A stretch of 64,000 nt of DNA. Source: Paraspadella gotoi (lineage: Eukaryota; Chaetognatha). Within the stretch, counting starts at the first letter, position 1, and each line of letters begins with the position of its first letter. Below the pieces are notes generated by a model, which searched no databases, had not been told where the DNA came from, and was given only the letters and a program-made list of their open reading frames with translations. Location: assembly GCA_051294375.1 (NCBI GenBank), contig CM119264.1:10248175-10312174 (forward strand). Direction: 5' to 3'. Position numbers and translations under genes: made by a program. This document shows, in pieces, positions 38,550 through 51,878 of this stretch.

Positions 38550-38753
38550 ACAAGAGAGAGAGAGAGAGAGAATCAGCGAAGAGGAAATCACTGATTGTGA
38601 AAGATGAGAAAATAGTGAGAAGAGATGAGACCAGACGAGACGAGATGATAGACTCAGTTTAATCAGGATTAAGTTGGAGACTTGTCTGATAGGATCGAAG
38701 AGAAAAGCACGAGAAGAAAATGAAAAAAAGATGAAGAAAGAAAGAAGGTGAAA

Positions 38754-38754
<1 letters not shown>

Positions 38755-38821
<67 letters not shown>

Positions 38822-38825
38822 ATGA

Positions 38826-38873
<48 letters not shown>

Positions 38874-38876
38874 AAA
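38755..38876. repeat. (GAAA)n microsatellite
   Basis: AAAG tetranucleotide array with one GAAT break. The counterpart in copies II and III is irregular, with many one-base breaks. Confidence 0.9.
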
Positions 38877-39114
38877 AAAATAAAGAGACGAAATCGCGAT
38901 GGCTAAAGGAAAGAGCGCGAAACGATATGAGGCAAACGACTAGGAGGCGCTGACAAAGCAGTTTTGTCGAGCATCTTGGCCCGATTCTTCGCGGATCTCG
39001 CAGATAGAGAGAGATTTTAAAAAGATAGATAAAAAAATAGATAATAAAGAAAAAAAAAGAAAGATTAAGAAAGAGAAAAAGAAAAGAAAGAAAGAAAATA
39101 AGAAAGAAAGAAAG

Positions 39115-39366
39115 CAGTACATATAGTGATTAGACAAGACGCGGGTCCTTTACCCCTCCTTCTCATTACCTCCTCTTCATTCCTCCCAGATTCGGGGCCG
39201 CGTTCACGTAGATGTCAGTCCACCTTTCCTCTCTTCTCCTACTGTTTCTCTCCTTTTTTTATTACCTCATTTTTGTCTCAGGATTGATTTTTCTGACTTC
39301 TCAATATATTAGTTTCCCACCTATTCTTTACGCTTACTTACTTTTGTACGGTTAGGATACCTTTTA
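39115..39366. repeat. Direct repeat L of unit I
   Basis: About 250 bp that recurs at 43938-44190. Shared blocks include GTGATTAGACA, ACGCGGGTC, GATTCGGGGCCGCGTTC, CAATATATTAGTTTCCCAC and GGTTAGGATACCTTTT. Confidence 0.8.
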
Positions 39367-42300
39367 GAGTGACGCCAATCTGTGCTTGCTCGAACATCTA
39401 ACACAAAAAAACCCCCGGATGGCTCCACGACTGATTTTTAGAAAACGGATAGAAAACAAAATATAAAAGAGACCAAATGATAGAAAAAAGAGAAAAAAAT
39501 CTGGAAAACTTTGTTTCAATTTTTTTTAAAAATTAAAAGATAAAGAAAACAAACAACAAAAAAAAAGGCTTTAAATTTTGGGATTAAATTTTAAATTTTT
39601 CCTCCTCCTCGATTTCCCCACCCCGACTTTTTTTTGCACATTGCTTTGACAAAAAAAAAACAAAAACATTTAATCGCATTTTTCTTCCGATATTTTTGTC
39701 CTCGTCGCTTCCTCCATCGCGATTAGAGACTACGTCCTTTGCCGGCAGCTGTATCACTTTTTGCGAAAAATCTCCAATTTTATCTCTTAGACTTTCCCTC
39801 CCACCTCTCATACGATCGATTGAATTTTTACCGCGAATCGGGACATCGATTTGGGAACGAGATTCAATCCTGCGTCGTTTTTTTGTTGTCTTCCCTCGAA
39901 TTCAGCGCCGTCGTCATCCCTCCCAACCACCCAATCTCTCTCACCACATCACTGCTCCGCCGTCACGCTTCCCGTTCGCCGCCAAACTTTGGGAATCAAC
40001 CTGTCGATTTTCCCGCCCACTTCCTCTCGTCTCTAAACGACTAGATCTCCGATCTTCGATCTTGCGTCGGATCGGGAGTGACGGAATAAGTCGAATCGTC
40101 TTCGATCATCTAAATCGCGACTCTCCAATTTTTTCGCTTCTCTTATAAAACGAATTACGTTGGACCGATTTTGCGATCATCGAACCAAATAAAAGATGAC
40201 GTACATTGATCGATATAACTCGCTTTTCGCGAATCGCTCTCTCCTCCCCTGGCGATCGCCTTGCGAAAAACAGTTGACCGCCGCTACTGCACGATACATT
40301 AATACGAAACTCGATCTCTCCCTCCCCTCCGCGAATGCGACTGATTTATTTTTTTTCCGCCGAAATAAAGAAATATAAAAAAAGCGAAACAAAAGATTTC
40401 TTTTCTCCCTTCCTCTGCGTCGCATTTCTTTCTTTCTTTGTTTCGACGATAAGAAATATTAAAACCCCAAAACCCTGGCGGCCGAAAAAAAATGACAAAT
40501 AGACCATTAGTACTGAAAAATGCCTCCAACTTTCAAAAAAATTTTTTTCACCTCGACCAGTTCGCTATGTCCCAGCTTTCTACATCCCAAGAAATCCTTT
40601 TCTCGCCGTCCCCCCCCCCCTCGTTTCACCCAAAAAAAATCTAAAAACGAAAATATGCGAAATTCGAGAGAAAAAGAAAAAGAAAACAGGGACATTCTTC
40701 CCTACACAAAAGATGAAATTTTTTCGCTTCGAATTCGATTCGCATTTTATCTTTTCTTCTTTCTTTGTGGTCCCATCTTTTTTTCGAAGATGACCAAATC
40801 CACCAACGTCAATCACCTTGCTCTCCCCCTCACCAGGAGTTTATCACCAAAACCCTCGCTGCCAAGAAACTTCGGAGAAATTTTTTTAGCTTTTTCGCAT
40901 CGATCGATACAACCTGTGCGGTTTCGCGTCTCCCCCGTTAATCCATCGCCGTTCGCCGTCGAAAAAAAAAAATCGAAATATAGAGTTGTTGAACTAAATA
41001 GATTCAATAAATCGAGGGGTTTTAATCGCGAATCACTCTGTTTTAATTCACAGTGCAGAACAAAAGTCGGATTTAGCAATCTGAAGACTTTTCTTAGGTG
41101 GATTCGCATCTGATCTGTCATCTATCCGTCGAAATACCTCTCTTCTCAGGTCTCACGTGATCCTGTCAATGCATATTTCAGAATAAAGGTCTGAGTTAAT
41201 AGATAGGCAGGCAGTCTATCACGTAAGTTATGAAACAGACATATTCTCGATCTCTGTCAGATTTCTGTAGCTGCCCTAATTATCATCCCTCTCTTGAATC
41301 GGTTCTCTTCTACATTCCAAATCCATGCTGAAAATGTACGATCATTTCAGTACAAATACAATGGAAGATCTTCAGAGGCTCCCTCCCGCTAACATATCAC
41401 CGCTCACTAGCAAATCACAGATATATTCTGCTAGCATGTATTTCACTCGTTTATTTTATGGTTCAGAAATTAATGTGCCAGCCGAATAACTTTTTCTTTG
41501 TCAGATATTAGCGCTACTATGCATATTCACGCTATGTTAGAATTTTTTCAAGTACAATCTATCCATAACCTTGCGTAGCAACACCACATTTCTCCCATCA
41601 TAACTATCGATCCGGGTCAATGTGCCAAAATTTTGGTGACGAAGAATTCATTGCTCCATTTTATCCACGAAATAGATTAGAAGTTGAATGCTCATCTCAC
41701 GGGCCTCAACCACGCTCGAACCCGCTTGCTAACCAACAAAAGTGGCAATCAAATATCCCTGAGTGTATTATAACATACAACTTGCACAGTTTCTTATGTT
41801 ATTGTGCGTAAGCCGCAAGCCTGATAAATCGTATCTTTAGTATTTTATGTCTCTACATATGGATATATAACATTGTCCAACTACCCGAACCCTACTGTGA
41901 ACATCATCCCAATAACCATCAGACCGAACTGAGCTTGAGTAAACTCATTTTAATCTAGGGTGGCTCAGCTAAACTATGGAAGTAGTAAATAGCAACTACT
42001 ATCTTGCTATCAAATGCAGTATTCCAAATCATTCTTAATTTATCTAGTGGCACAGAAGGATAATGTTTATACGTTTAATTTCTGCCACCAAATTGCTTCA
42101 ATTGTATGATCTCTTAGACTCTCAATATAAGAATGAATGCGTCTACATGAATACTCATTAGCGTGCCCAGGACTTGGACTGAAACCGGATACACCATGTC
42201 AATTCGTCAACGTTTAAACCGGTGACAGTCAATTTATTAGTTGACTCTGAACAAGATAGTTGACGAGTTGTCTCACTAAAAGCTTGCCGACCGCAGGCCT

Positions 42301-43937
42301 CCGCCTCTGCAATGAAATCTGTATCAATACTGATCAGGATGAGGCGATAAATACAGTGAACGAATCAGCCTCCCCTTTGTGTACCCAGACACTAGCAGAT
42401 GTCCCACTAAATACAGAGTGGTCGCCATTTAGCTGAAGTTATCAGACCGGTAATATTTCTATACACTGTGGTCTATTAAGTATAATCAAAGTATAAGGCA
42501 CTTTCAAGTATGACTGCAGAGTTTTGCTCGAGTTTGAAAAAAAATTACACCTGCAATATATTTAATCGTAGTGATGTTAATCTCCTATCATCTGTTTTTA
42601 GCTTCATGATTCTACAAAAGGGTCAAAAACAAAAAAATAGACGAAGAAGAATTACTTCGTAGCATTCACATAATGCGGGAGATTAACACAGACAAATTCT
42701 TCATCCTAACGTTATTTCTTCCAATATGCATCATACATAATTGTAATAAATATGTACTACGATAGTTTGCAAAGATCAGTCAGGGTTAGTATATTAGCAA
42801 CTGGTTTAAAGTGTTGCTAGTTAATTTGGTGATAAAAATTGAAATTACCATACTCAAAAGTAGTAAAATAAAAAATAAGAAATATGTATAAAAAGAAAGA
42901 AAAAGCAGATTAATAAAGTCCTACTTGCAGCTACTCCATCCAATGCCGGCAGTCTACGCTTAATCCCGCCAATCCCCATCTAGAACTCTCCCGAACACCA
43001 AACTTTATTCAATTAGCAGCAGTGTGAAACAACATGTTGTGATTATTTGGTCAATAATGGTAAAAATATACTCAAAGAGAAATGTAAGGCAAAGATGTCA
43101 GATGAGCTCTTCTGCGAGCTCTCTTTGCTTCTTCTCTACGTATGGCAAGAAGACAAGCTGAATGATAATTGGCATTGAATTGACCAGTTGACTATTTGGC
43201 TAAACTAACCGAGTTCTAATCTTAAAAGCCTGTAGTGACAAAGCATATAAACCTACTGTTTCAAATGCCATTCTTCCTCCAGCGAGAACGCTCAATTTAA
43301 GAAGTAGTCAATATATAATAGAACAGAAAATGAGAATATTAAGTCTCGCCAAAAAAATAGAAAAAACACGAAAAAAAAACTCACTTCCTCCTCCCAACTA
43401 ATCATTTCTTCACCTCCTTGATGCTGGGGAGAAATCGCCATTGTATTAATTCATGCCTCCCTCAATGGTAGAGTGACTATTAGTAATCAAAACATGAAGT
43501 TTGAACTTTAGGACACTGTCAAATTGTAAATTACCAATAATCATCAATATTCATCTAACAAATGAAACTGAAACTAATCACCAATGTTATTCACCATGAT
43601 ATATCACCACTCCCCCCAATATCTTCGTTTTCTATGTTCTCCCCCTCAACTATATCGCCAAATTATTCACCACAATCAAATAGCAAACTTAATCACCTTG
43701 CCTTTCAAAATATATCATCATTCAACCCCCACCTGTTTCTATTAGACTGTGGACCCACCCTCCAATTGATTTGTTTTATTGATGAACCTGTACCCCCACC
43801 CAAACCCATTCTCTTCTCTTACCCCCTCCTCACATTCACAATTTTCAGCACAGTTAGGCACTCTACTCCGCACCGCCGATGACGTCTCACGCCATTCAGA
43901 GGCGCTGATTACGCCATCTTGACCAGAGAGGCCCATG

Positions 43938-44190
43938 GTATATTAAGGTGATAGACAGAACGCGGGTCTGATTACCCCCTCCTTTCTCATTCACCTACTC
44001 CTCATCCTCCTCCCAGGGGGATTCGGGGCCGCGTTCTCACGAGATTCATTCACCATCCTCTCTTTCTCCTACTCGTTTCTCTCCTTTTTTTTACCCTCAT
44101 TTTTTCTCAGTATAGGATTTTCCTTCCGTCAATATATTAGTTTCCCACTTCTCGTCACTTTACGTTCCGGTTAGGATACCTTTTCAGAGG
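43938..44190. repeat. Direct repeat R of unit I
   Basis: Same sense as the repeat at 39115-39366, about 4.8 kb downstream. The arrangement recalls LTRs, but the interior has no gag-pol-like frame and the ends lack a clear TG...CA. Confidence 0.8.
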
Positions 44191-44347
44191 AAAGAAGAAA
44201 GAAAGAAAGAAAGAAAGAAAAAGAAAAGAAAAGAAAAATGCTTTGAATAACAAGTCAACAATCGGAACCAATTAACTTTTGATTAAAGCGCGACTGGAGA
44301 GACTTGAGACTAAGAAGAGCTAAAAAGGAAGAGAAAAAAAGGGGGGA

Positions 44348-44395
<48 letters not shown>

Positions 44396-45636
44396 GAGAG
44401 AGAGAAAAAATCTCTCAAAATGGCGAAACTTTTTTTTCCGTTCCACAGAAAGTGATTCCATTCGTCAAGATAAAAGGAGCCGACTTTGATGGAACGAAAG
44501 CCCGATGAAGGCGTTGGACGAGATTTGAGAAGATTTCTCGGAAATGTGGAGAGGCGGACAAACGACGATGCATGTCGCATGTCTATTGTATATTTCTTCG
44601 ACTGATTCACGACGGTCACGAAAATAAAATCGACCGAATCACATTTAAGTTGCGGCAAGTGAAACAAGCGAAACAATGACTGATTTTATGAGGAGACGAC
44701 AGCGGCGACTACAACAACAACAGCCACGTCCACAACGACAACCGCAACTTTAACAATGGAATCGACGCCATCTTGGACGCGGCGCGTGTCCTCACGTCTC
44801 GCGATCGCCGTCCAAATTCCCATTCTTAGGGGGNNNNNNNNNNNNNNNNNNNNNNNNNNNNNNNNNNNNNNNNNNNNNNNNNNNNNNNNNNNNNNNNNNN
44901 NNNNNNNNNNNNNNNNNNNNNNNNNNNNNNNNNNNNNNNNNNNNNNNNNNNNNNNNNNNNNNNNNNNNNNNNNNNNNNNNNNNNNNNNNNNNNNNNNNNN
45001 NNNNNNNNNNNNNNNNNNNNNNNNNNNNNNNNNNNNNNNNNNNNNNNNNNNNAAAAAATGGGGGGAAAAATCAAATCGATTCCCTCTTTCCTAAGAATAG
45101 AATACAAAAGGAAAGAAACTCTTGATTAAAAAGGAGAAAGATAAAAAAAGGGAGGAAAAAAGAGAGGAAAAGAAAAGAAAAGACAAGAAAGGAAAAGAAA
45201 TGAAAAAGGCATCAACGTCTCTCCTTCGAGAGAGAGAGAGAGAGAAACTCTTCTTCTTCCCCTTCCCCTCACTTTCTCGCTATCTCTCTCTTTTTTTTCC
45301 CCGCCAAGTGTCGTTGAAGATTCGGAGAGAAAAAAAAACATGCAAAAACTCAAAATTATCGTCAGATGCTTTTTTGTTTTGTTTTGAAAGATCGAGTTCT
45401 GCGAGAGAGAGATACGAGGTTGACATCGAAATCGGCAGATCGGTCAGAACGCAAAACGATGACGACGACGACAATTTGGAGAACAACATGGAAGTCCTTA
45501 CACTTTTACTTGAAGTCAAACTAATTTAATGTTAATGCTTCAAGATCTTATTGATCTAAAAAAAAAAAGATCTGCGAAGCCAGAGGGGCTTCGCCTTTCA
45601 AGATTTAAATTAGATAAAGGACGAGGAAGAGAAAAT

Positions 45637-45648
45637 CGATGACGACGT

Positions 45649-45684
<36 letters not shown>

Positions 45685-45825
45685 TATAAACTCTGAGAGA
45701 TACGCGGCCGAAAATGACGATTACACTGACGATTACTAGAAAGATGACGGAGACGACTACGACAACGACAATATTGACGACGACAAGCACCACGCCGACG
45801 ACGACGACGACGACGACGACGACGT
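45637..45825. repeat. (GAC)n trinucleotide repeats
   Basis: Two GAC arrays (45637-45690 and 45797-45825). In one plus frame they read as Asp runs, but a TAG interrupts between them. Copy II has the same arrays with frame-breaking indels. Confidence 0.8.
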
Positions 45826-46456
45826 GGGCCTCAGCTGCGCCGTTTGGGGAATTTTTAAAAAGAACAAGGACGGGGATCAAGAACATCGATCAACTGGAAA
45901 CTGCGAAGGCGACGGTGGACCTTTTACGCAAAAAAAAGAAGAAAGAAACCCTGGAAATCTCTGCCGTCGAACGACGCTTATGGGGTGAGGATAAAGGGGT
46001 AAGGGAGTTGCTAATGACGCGAGGGGGCGACAAGACCGGGGTTTGGGTGGGTGAGTGGATTTATTTATATTTTGGGGCGATGGGGAGTTCACAGGGAAAA
46101 AAAGGATGATTCGGTGAATCGGTGATTCGCCAAATCCAGTCAAAGTATTCTTCTTGGTCCCCGGCCAAGATTCGACGTCTCATACTACACCCACATTTCG
46201 ACTACAACCGTTTTCACAAAAATATTTCTCGAGAGAAGTAACGAAGTTAAAAACAGAAAGCATTAATTATTAATTAATTAATTTGTTGTCGGTTTAGTTA
46301 AGCTGAAAAATGAGGAAAATGAAGAAAAGAGGAAAAGGGGGAAACAAATTTGCGACTTGTACATAAAATAAAATAAATTTTTGAACAAAATCAGTTTGAG
46401 GCGACGTACGTCTCGCTCTCTCGCTCTCCGCTCCCCCTGGACTCTTTTTTTGGCAG

Positions 46457-46540
46457 GAGCGCGTAGAGAAATCGTCGCCCGACTGGAGCGAAGGACGAGA
46501 CGACTTTAACGACCTCATTAAGATCCAGGAGTCGGAATAG
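46457..46540 (+). CDS. Possible terminal exon, low support
   Basis: A strong acceptor (polypyrimidine then GGCAG) is followed by an open frame of 27 codons (ERVEKSSPDWSEGRDDFNDL...) ending in TAG. An upstream GTGAGG donor near 45985 would be in phase. The minus strand is also open here (LDLNEVVKVVSSFAPVG), so the strand is ambiguous. The homologous site in copy II is broken by indels. No family is recognised. Confidence 0.2.
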   Translation, partial: ERVEKSSPDWSEGRDDFNDLIKIQESE

Positions 46541-48431
46541 AGAAAGAGGGANNNNNNNNNNNNNNNNNNNNNNNNNNNNNNNNNNNNNNNNNNNNNNNNN
46601 NNNNNNNNNNNNNNNNNNNNNNNNNNNNNNNNNNNNNNNNNNNNNNNNNNNNNNNNNNNNNNNNNNNNNNNNNNNNNNNNNNNNNNNNNNNNNNNNNNNN
46701 NNNNNNNNNNNNNNNNNNNNNNNNNNNNNNNNNNNNNNNNNNNNNNNNNNNNNNNNNNNNNNNNNNNNNNNNNNNNNNNNNNNNNNNNNNNNNNNNNNNN
46801 NNNNNNNNNNNNNNNNNNNNNNNNNNNNNNNNNNNNNNNNNNNNNNNNNNNNNNGAAAGAAAGAAAGAAAGAAAGAAAGAAAGAATTTTAAAAATGAAGG
46901 ACTAACGGCTAAAGTGGGAGAGCAAATGTAATTTCGAAAATCGAGCTTTTCATGTTTTCTCACAGATTCGGTTTGCTGAATGTTTCTTTGTTGAGAGTAA
47001 AGAGACGAAATAAAGAACGGGATTGANNNNNNNNNNNNNNNNNNNNNNNNNCGAAAAAAGAAACTGTCAAGATTGGCGAACAAATAGAAAAACCTAAAAA
47101 AAACTGAGAGAAAGGAAAAGAAGAAGAAAGAAAAACGAAAGAAAGAAAGAAAGAGAAAGAAAGAAGAAGAAAGAAAAGAACCCGAAAGAAAGGGGAAAAA
47201 AGAAAAAAGAAGGAAAAAAAAGAAAGGAAAGAAGAAAACAAGAAAATTAAAAAAGAAAGGAAAGAAAAGGAAAGGAAAGATTTAAAAAAAAAGAAAAAAA
47301 AGGGAAAAAAGGAACCTAATTACTACGACATTCAAAGGGAGGGAGAGGAATTTTTTTTTCTTATGCAAAAGCAGGTGAATTTACCGCAGCGAAAGGAAAA
47401 AATTTCCCGTGTTACCCAGTGACAAAAGCGGTAGGGGGAATTAGAATCGCATATGAACTGCGACGCGACCGCACCGCAGTCGCAATGAACGTTGGCACCG
47501 CGCCGAAACCGGCCGATGCGCGCGCGGCCCGCCACGCCCAAGCGCCAACCAAAGCGGCAGGGAAAATCGACAGTTTTGGAAAGAAACGAGAGGAAAAAAA
47601 GAAAAAAAGGAAAAAAAAGAAGGAAGACAGGAAAAAGAAAGAATTGGGATAAATTTGAAAACATGAGGGAGGGAGGCAACGATGCGGAATTGACAACGTG
47701 GAGGAAAGAAAGGAAGGAAAGGGACAGCGAAAGTAAAGTCTGAATGTAAATAAGCAGGACGACGTAAGTCTTCCACCGATTTTATGGACTTTTGCTTCTT
47801 TGGCGAATGAAATCATGTGAGTTTTTTTTACCAACTTTATTTCCTCTTCTTCAGGGATTTTTTGTGTTTGAATAGAAAAGCGAATGTAAAATGCTACCAA
47901 TTAAAATAGAATTATTTAAAGCAATTCACAGAAACAGACACTATTGAAGTTTGAAATTCTACAAATTATATAAAACCCTAAGCATGGATGATCAATTAAT
48001 TTGTCCTTCCAAAAATCTCCGTTATCACAACGATGGTTGATGCTTATCTTATATTGGTGAGTTTGGATTTAACTACAAATGTCGGGGAAATTAATTTTTA
48101 TAAAATTCTCCCGTAATATTAGTTTATTAAAGTTTTTTTCAAAAAAATGTGATTCACCATGAACTCCCATATCATTTAAAAAAAAAAGGTGGTCCAAAGA
48201 CCAGGGAGCGAATTCATTTGTATTTAATTCAAGAATCTATGTGATTCGGAAATACGAGACCAAAGTGAAACCTTTAACGAAACAAAGCTTCGTTCAAGGT
48301 TTAAAACTTGAAAATTAAAGTCAGTTTAAAAAATATAATTTGTTCGACTAAAGAAGAAACAACAAAACAAAAGAATAAAATAGAAAATAAAAAAAGAAAA
48401 CTAAACAAAAAATTAAAATAAGAACTAGTTG

Positions 48432-48830
48432 TTGCGCCCTTGATCACATATGACATGACATGACTAACAAACTTTCTTTGCCCTGGTTTGTATTTATATA
48501 TGCGTTTATTTCGATTGCAACATGGTTGGATTCAGTACGTCATAACATCAGCAAGACTAGGTCTTAAATAGTAGAGATTTGTTTGACATGCCCTGCATCA
48601 AAAACCGCTTTAACTTATAGATTAGGAATTCCTCAAGCCGACGCTAGTTTTTTTTCTTCTTAACAATGAGCAACAACTTATAGCCAGAATTATATCATTT
48701 TAACGTAAATGGGAATATCCGACGGACAGACATAACCGACCGACGACGACAACAAACACAGAACCGACGCCGACCTGACCGACTCCGAAAAGTGACTTAA
48801 TAGAGTTGCTCGCGAGTACTCGCGGCGCAA
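48432..48830. mobile_element. Dispersed TIR-type repeat, copy in unit II
   Basis: Same element as 37795-38184, with TTGCGCC and GGCGCAA ends and the GCGAGTACTCGC palindrome intact. Confidence 0.75.
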
Positions 48831-49881
48831 CGCAAAACTGAAAACTGTTCTACAATATAAAGAAAAAAAAATGCAACCGATGGGTGAAAAAAAAAAAAAA
48901 AGAAGGGCGATAAGCACCCTCAGCGAGGAGGGAAAACGACTAGGGAAAAAGAAAAAAAAAATCAGGGTTCGAAACGAAAACGAGAGAGGAAAGGAAAAGA
49001 TCCGAGCGGTGAATAAGAAGGAGGATCTTTCCTTCCAGAAAGTACACCGCTCATTGGATGACGAAAAAAAAAAATATTCGTTATAAGTTTAAAGGCTAAG
49101 AAAAGACAATGTAGAATAGTGCCAATGTTTTGATAGGAAAACTCGACTGCCCTCTCCCGTCGAAAAGAAATAAGGAGACAGAGAGGAAAGAGAGAGAGAG
49201 GGAGAGATGGGAGAGATAGACGAGAAGGGCGAGAGGAGAGACGAGAAGAGAGAGAGTGAGAGACGAGATGACGAGAGACGAAGAGAGAGACGAGAAGGAG
49301 GAGAGAATCAGCGAAGAGGAAATCACTGATTGCTGTGAAAGATGAGAATAATAGTGAGAAAAGATTTGAACCCAGACCGAGACGAGATATAGACTCAGTT
49401 AATCAGATAAGTTGGAACTGGTTGATAGGGATCGAAGAGAAAAGACGCAGAAGAAAATGAATAAAAAGAAAAAGAAAGAAAGAAAGAAGAAAGAAAGGAA
49501 AAAGAAAGAAAGAAAGAAAAGAAAGAAAGAAAGAAAGAAAGAAAAAAAGAGAAAGAAAGAAAGAAAAGAAAGAAGAAAAGGAAAGAAAGAAAAATAGAAG
49601 AAAGAAGAAAAAAGAAAAGAAAGAAGAAAGGATAAAAGAAAAGAAAGAAAGAAGAAAAAATTAAAAAAATAAAAAAAAATAAAGAGACGAAATCGCGATG
49701 GCTAAAGACAAGAGCGTCGAAACGATATGAGGCAAACGACTCAGGAGGCGCTGACAAGGCAGTTGTGTGTCGAGCATCTTTGCCCAATTCTTCGCGGATC
49801 TCGCAGAAGATAGAGATTTTTAAAAAAAGATTAAGATAAAAAAATAGATAATAAAGAAAAAAAAAGAAGAAAGAAAGAAAA

Positions 49882-49916
<35 letters not shown>

Positions 49917-49917
49917 C

Positions 49918-50157
49918 AGTATATAAGTGATTAGACCAAGACGCGGGTCCTATTACCCCTCCTTCTCATTCAACCTCCTCTTCATCCTCCCCAGATTCGG
50001 GGCGCGTTCACGAGAGTCAGTTCCACCTTCCTCTTCTTCTCCTACTGTTTCTCTCCTTTTTTTTTACCTCATTTTTGTCTCAGGATAGATTTTCCTTCCG
50101 TCAATATATTAGTTTCCCACATTCTCGTACTTACTTCGGTTAGGCATACCTTTTCAG
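49918..50157. repeat. Direct repeat L of unit II
   Basis: Counterpart of 39115-39366. Begins near TATATAAGTGATTAGAC. Confidence 0.75.
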
Positions 50158-51878
50158 AGTGACGCCAATCTGTGTTGCTCGAACATCTAAACCACAAAAA
50201 AACCCCCAGGATGGCTCCACGACTGATTTTTAGAAACGTGAAGAGAAACAAAATATAAAAAGACCGAAAATGAAGAAAAAAAGAAAAAAATCTGAAAACT
50301 TTTTTCAATTTTTTTTAAAAAATTAAAAGTAAGAAAACAAACAACAAAAAAAAGGCTTTAAATTTGGATTAAATTTTAATCTTTTCCTCCATCCTCGTTT
50401 CCCCAACCCCGACTTTTTTTTGCACATTGCTTTGACAAAAAAAAACAAAAACATTTAATCGCCATTTCTTCTTCCGATTTTTTGTCCTCGTCGCTTCCTC
50501 CATCCGATTAGAGACTACGTCCTTTGCCGGCAGCTGTATCACTTTTTGCGAAAAATCTCCAATTTTTCTCTTGACTTTCCCTCCCACCTCTCACTTCGAT
50601 TCGATTGAATTTTACCGCGAATCGCATCGATTTGAACGAGATTCAATCCTGGCGTCGTTTTTTTTTTCTTCCTCGAATCAGACGCCCGTCGTCATCCCTC
50701 CCACCACCCAATCATCTCTCCACCCATCACGCCTCCCCCGTCACGCTTCCCGTTCGCCGCCAACTTTGGGAATCAACCCTTCGATTTTCTCCGCCCACTT
50801 CCTCCGTCTCTAAACGACTAGATCTCCGATCTTCGATCTTGGCGTCGGGAATCGGGAGTGACGGAATAAGTTCGAAATCGTCTTCGATCATCCTAAATCG
50901 CACTCTCCAATTTTTCGCTTCTCTTAATAAAGACGATTCGTTTGGACCGATTTCGATCATCGAACCCAAATAAAGATGACGTACATTTCGATTAACTCGC
51001 TTTTTCGCGAATCGTCCTCCTCCCCTGCGATCGCTTGCGAAACAGTTGACCGCCGCTACCGCACGATCACATATCGAAACTCGAATCTCTCCCCCCCTCC
51101 GCGAAATGGAACTGATTTTTTTTTTTTCCGCCGAAAACTAAAGAAATAAAAAAAAGCGAAACAAAAAGATTTCCTGTTCTTCCCTTCCTCTGACGTCATT
51201 TCTTTCTTTCTTTGTTTCGACGATAAGAAATATTAAAACCCAAACCCTGGCGCCGAAAAATGACAAATAGACCATTAGTTACTGAATAAATGCCCCAACT
51301 TCAAAAAAAATCACCGTCGACAGTCTATGTCCCGCTTTCTACATCCAAGAAATCCTTTTCTCGCCTGGTTCCCCCCCCCCCTCGTTCACCCAAAAAAAAT
51401 CTAAAAACGAAAATATGCGAAATTCGAAGAAAAAGAAAAGAAAACAGGACATTCTCCCTCACAAAAGATGAAATTTTTTCGCTCGAATTCGATCGCAGTT
51501 TTATCTTTTCTTCTTTCTTTGGTCCATCTTTTTTCGAAATGACAAATCACCAACGTCAATCACCTTTGCTCTCCCCCTCACCAGAGTTAATCACCAACTC
51601 TCGTGCCAAGAAACTCGAAAATTTTTTTAGTTTTTCGCTCGATCGATCACCTTGCGGTTTCGCGTCTCCCCCTGTTAAATCATCGCGTTCTCGCGCGTCG
51701 AAAAAAAAAAATCGAAATATAGAGTTGTTGAACTAAATAAAAAAGATTTTTCCGCGAATTCGAGGCTCGAATCTCCGTCTCAACCGTCTCTCCATTCGAC
51801 GGATCGAAAACAAAAAGGTCGATTAAAAGATAAGAGCAGCGCAGTCTTCAGTAAGTTTGAAAAAATATTTCGGATCGT

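Larger units (their letters stand above)
36488..47026. repeat. 10.5-kb unit, copy I
   Basis: Begins CGAAAGAAACTGTCAAG and runs to a 25-N gap at 47027-47051. Collinear with copy II over its whole length, with frequent one- or two-base differences. It holds in order: GAAA repeats (36600-36700), a GC-rich patch (36860-36960), a TIR element (37795-38184), GAAA repeats (38755-38876), a direct repeat (39115-39366), a long non-coding interior, the second direct repeat (43938-44190), an AG tract (44350-44405), a 219-N gap (44834-45052), GAC repeats (45637-45690, 45797-45825) and a 303-N gap (46552-46854). No gene is convincing. Confidence 0.85.

Noticed and set aside
39584-39811. Minus-strand frame with KVIQLPAKDVVSNR in units I-III
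   Set aside because: It looks slightly protein-like, but the frame quickly becomes low-complexity and no splice sites or homologous family were recognised.
39115-44190. LTR retrotransposon bounded by the direct repeats
   Set aside because: The interior shows no gag, protease, reverse-transcriptase or integrase motifs and the repeat ends lack clear TG...CA. Kept only as direct repeats.
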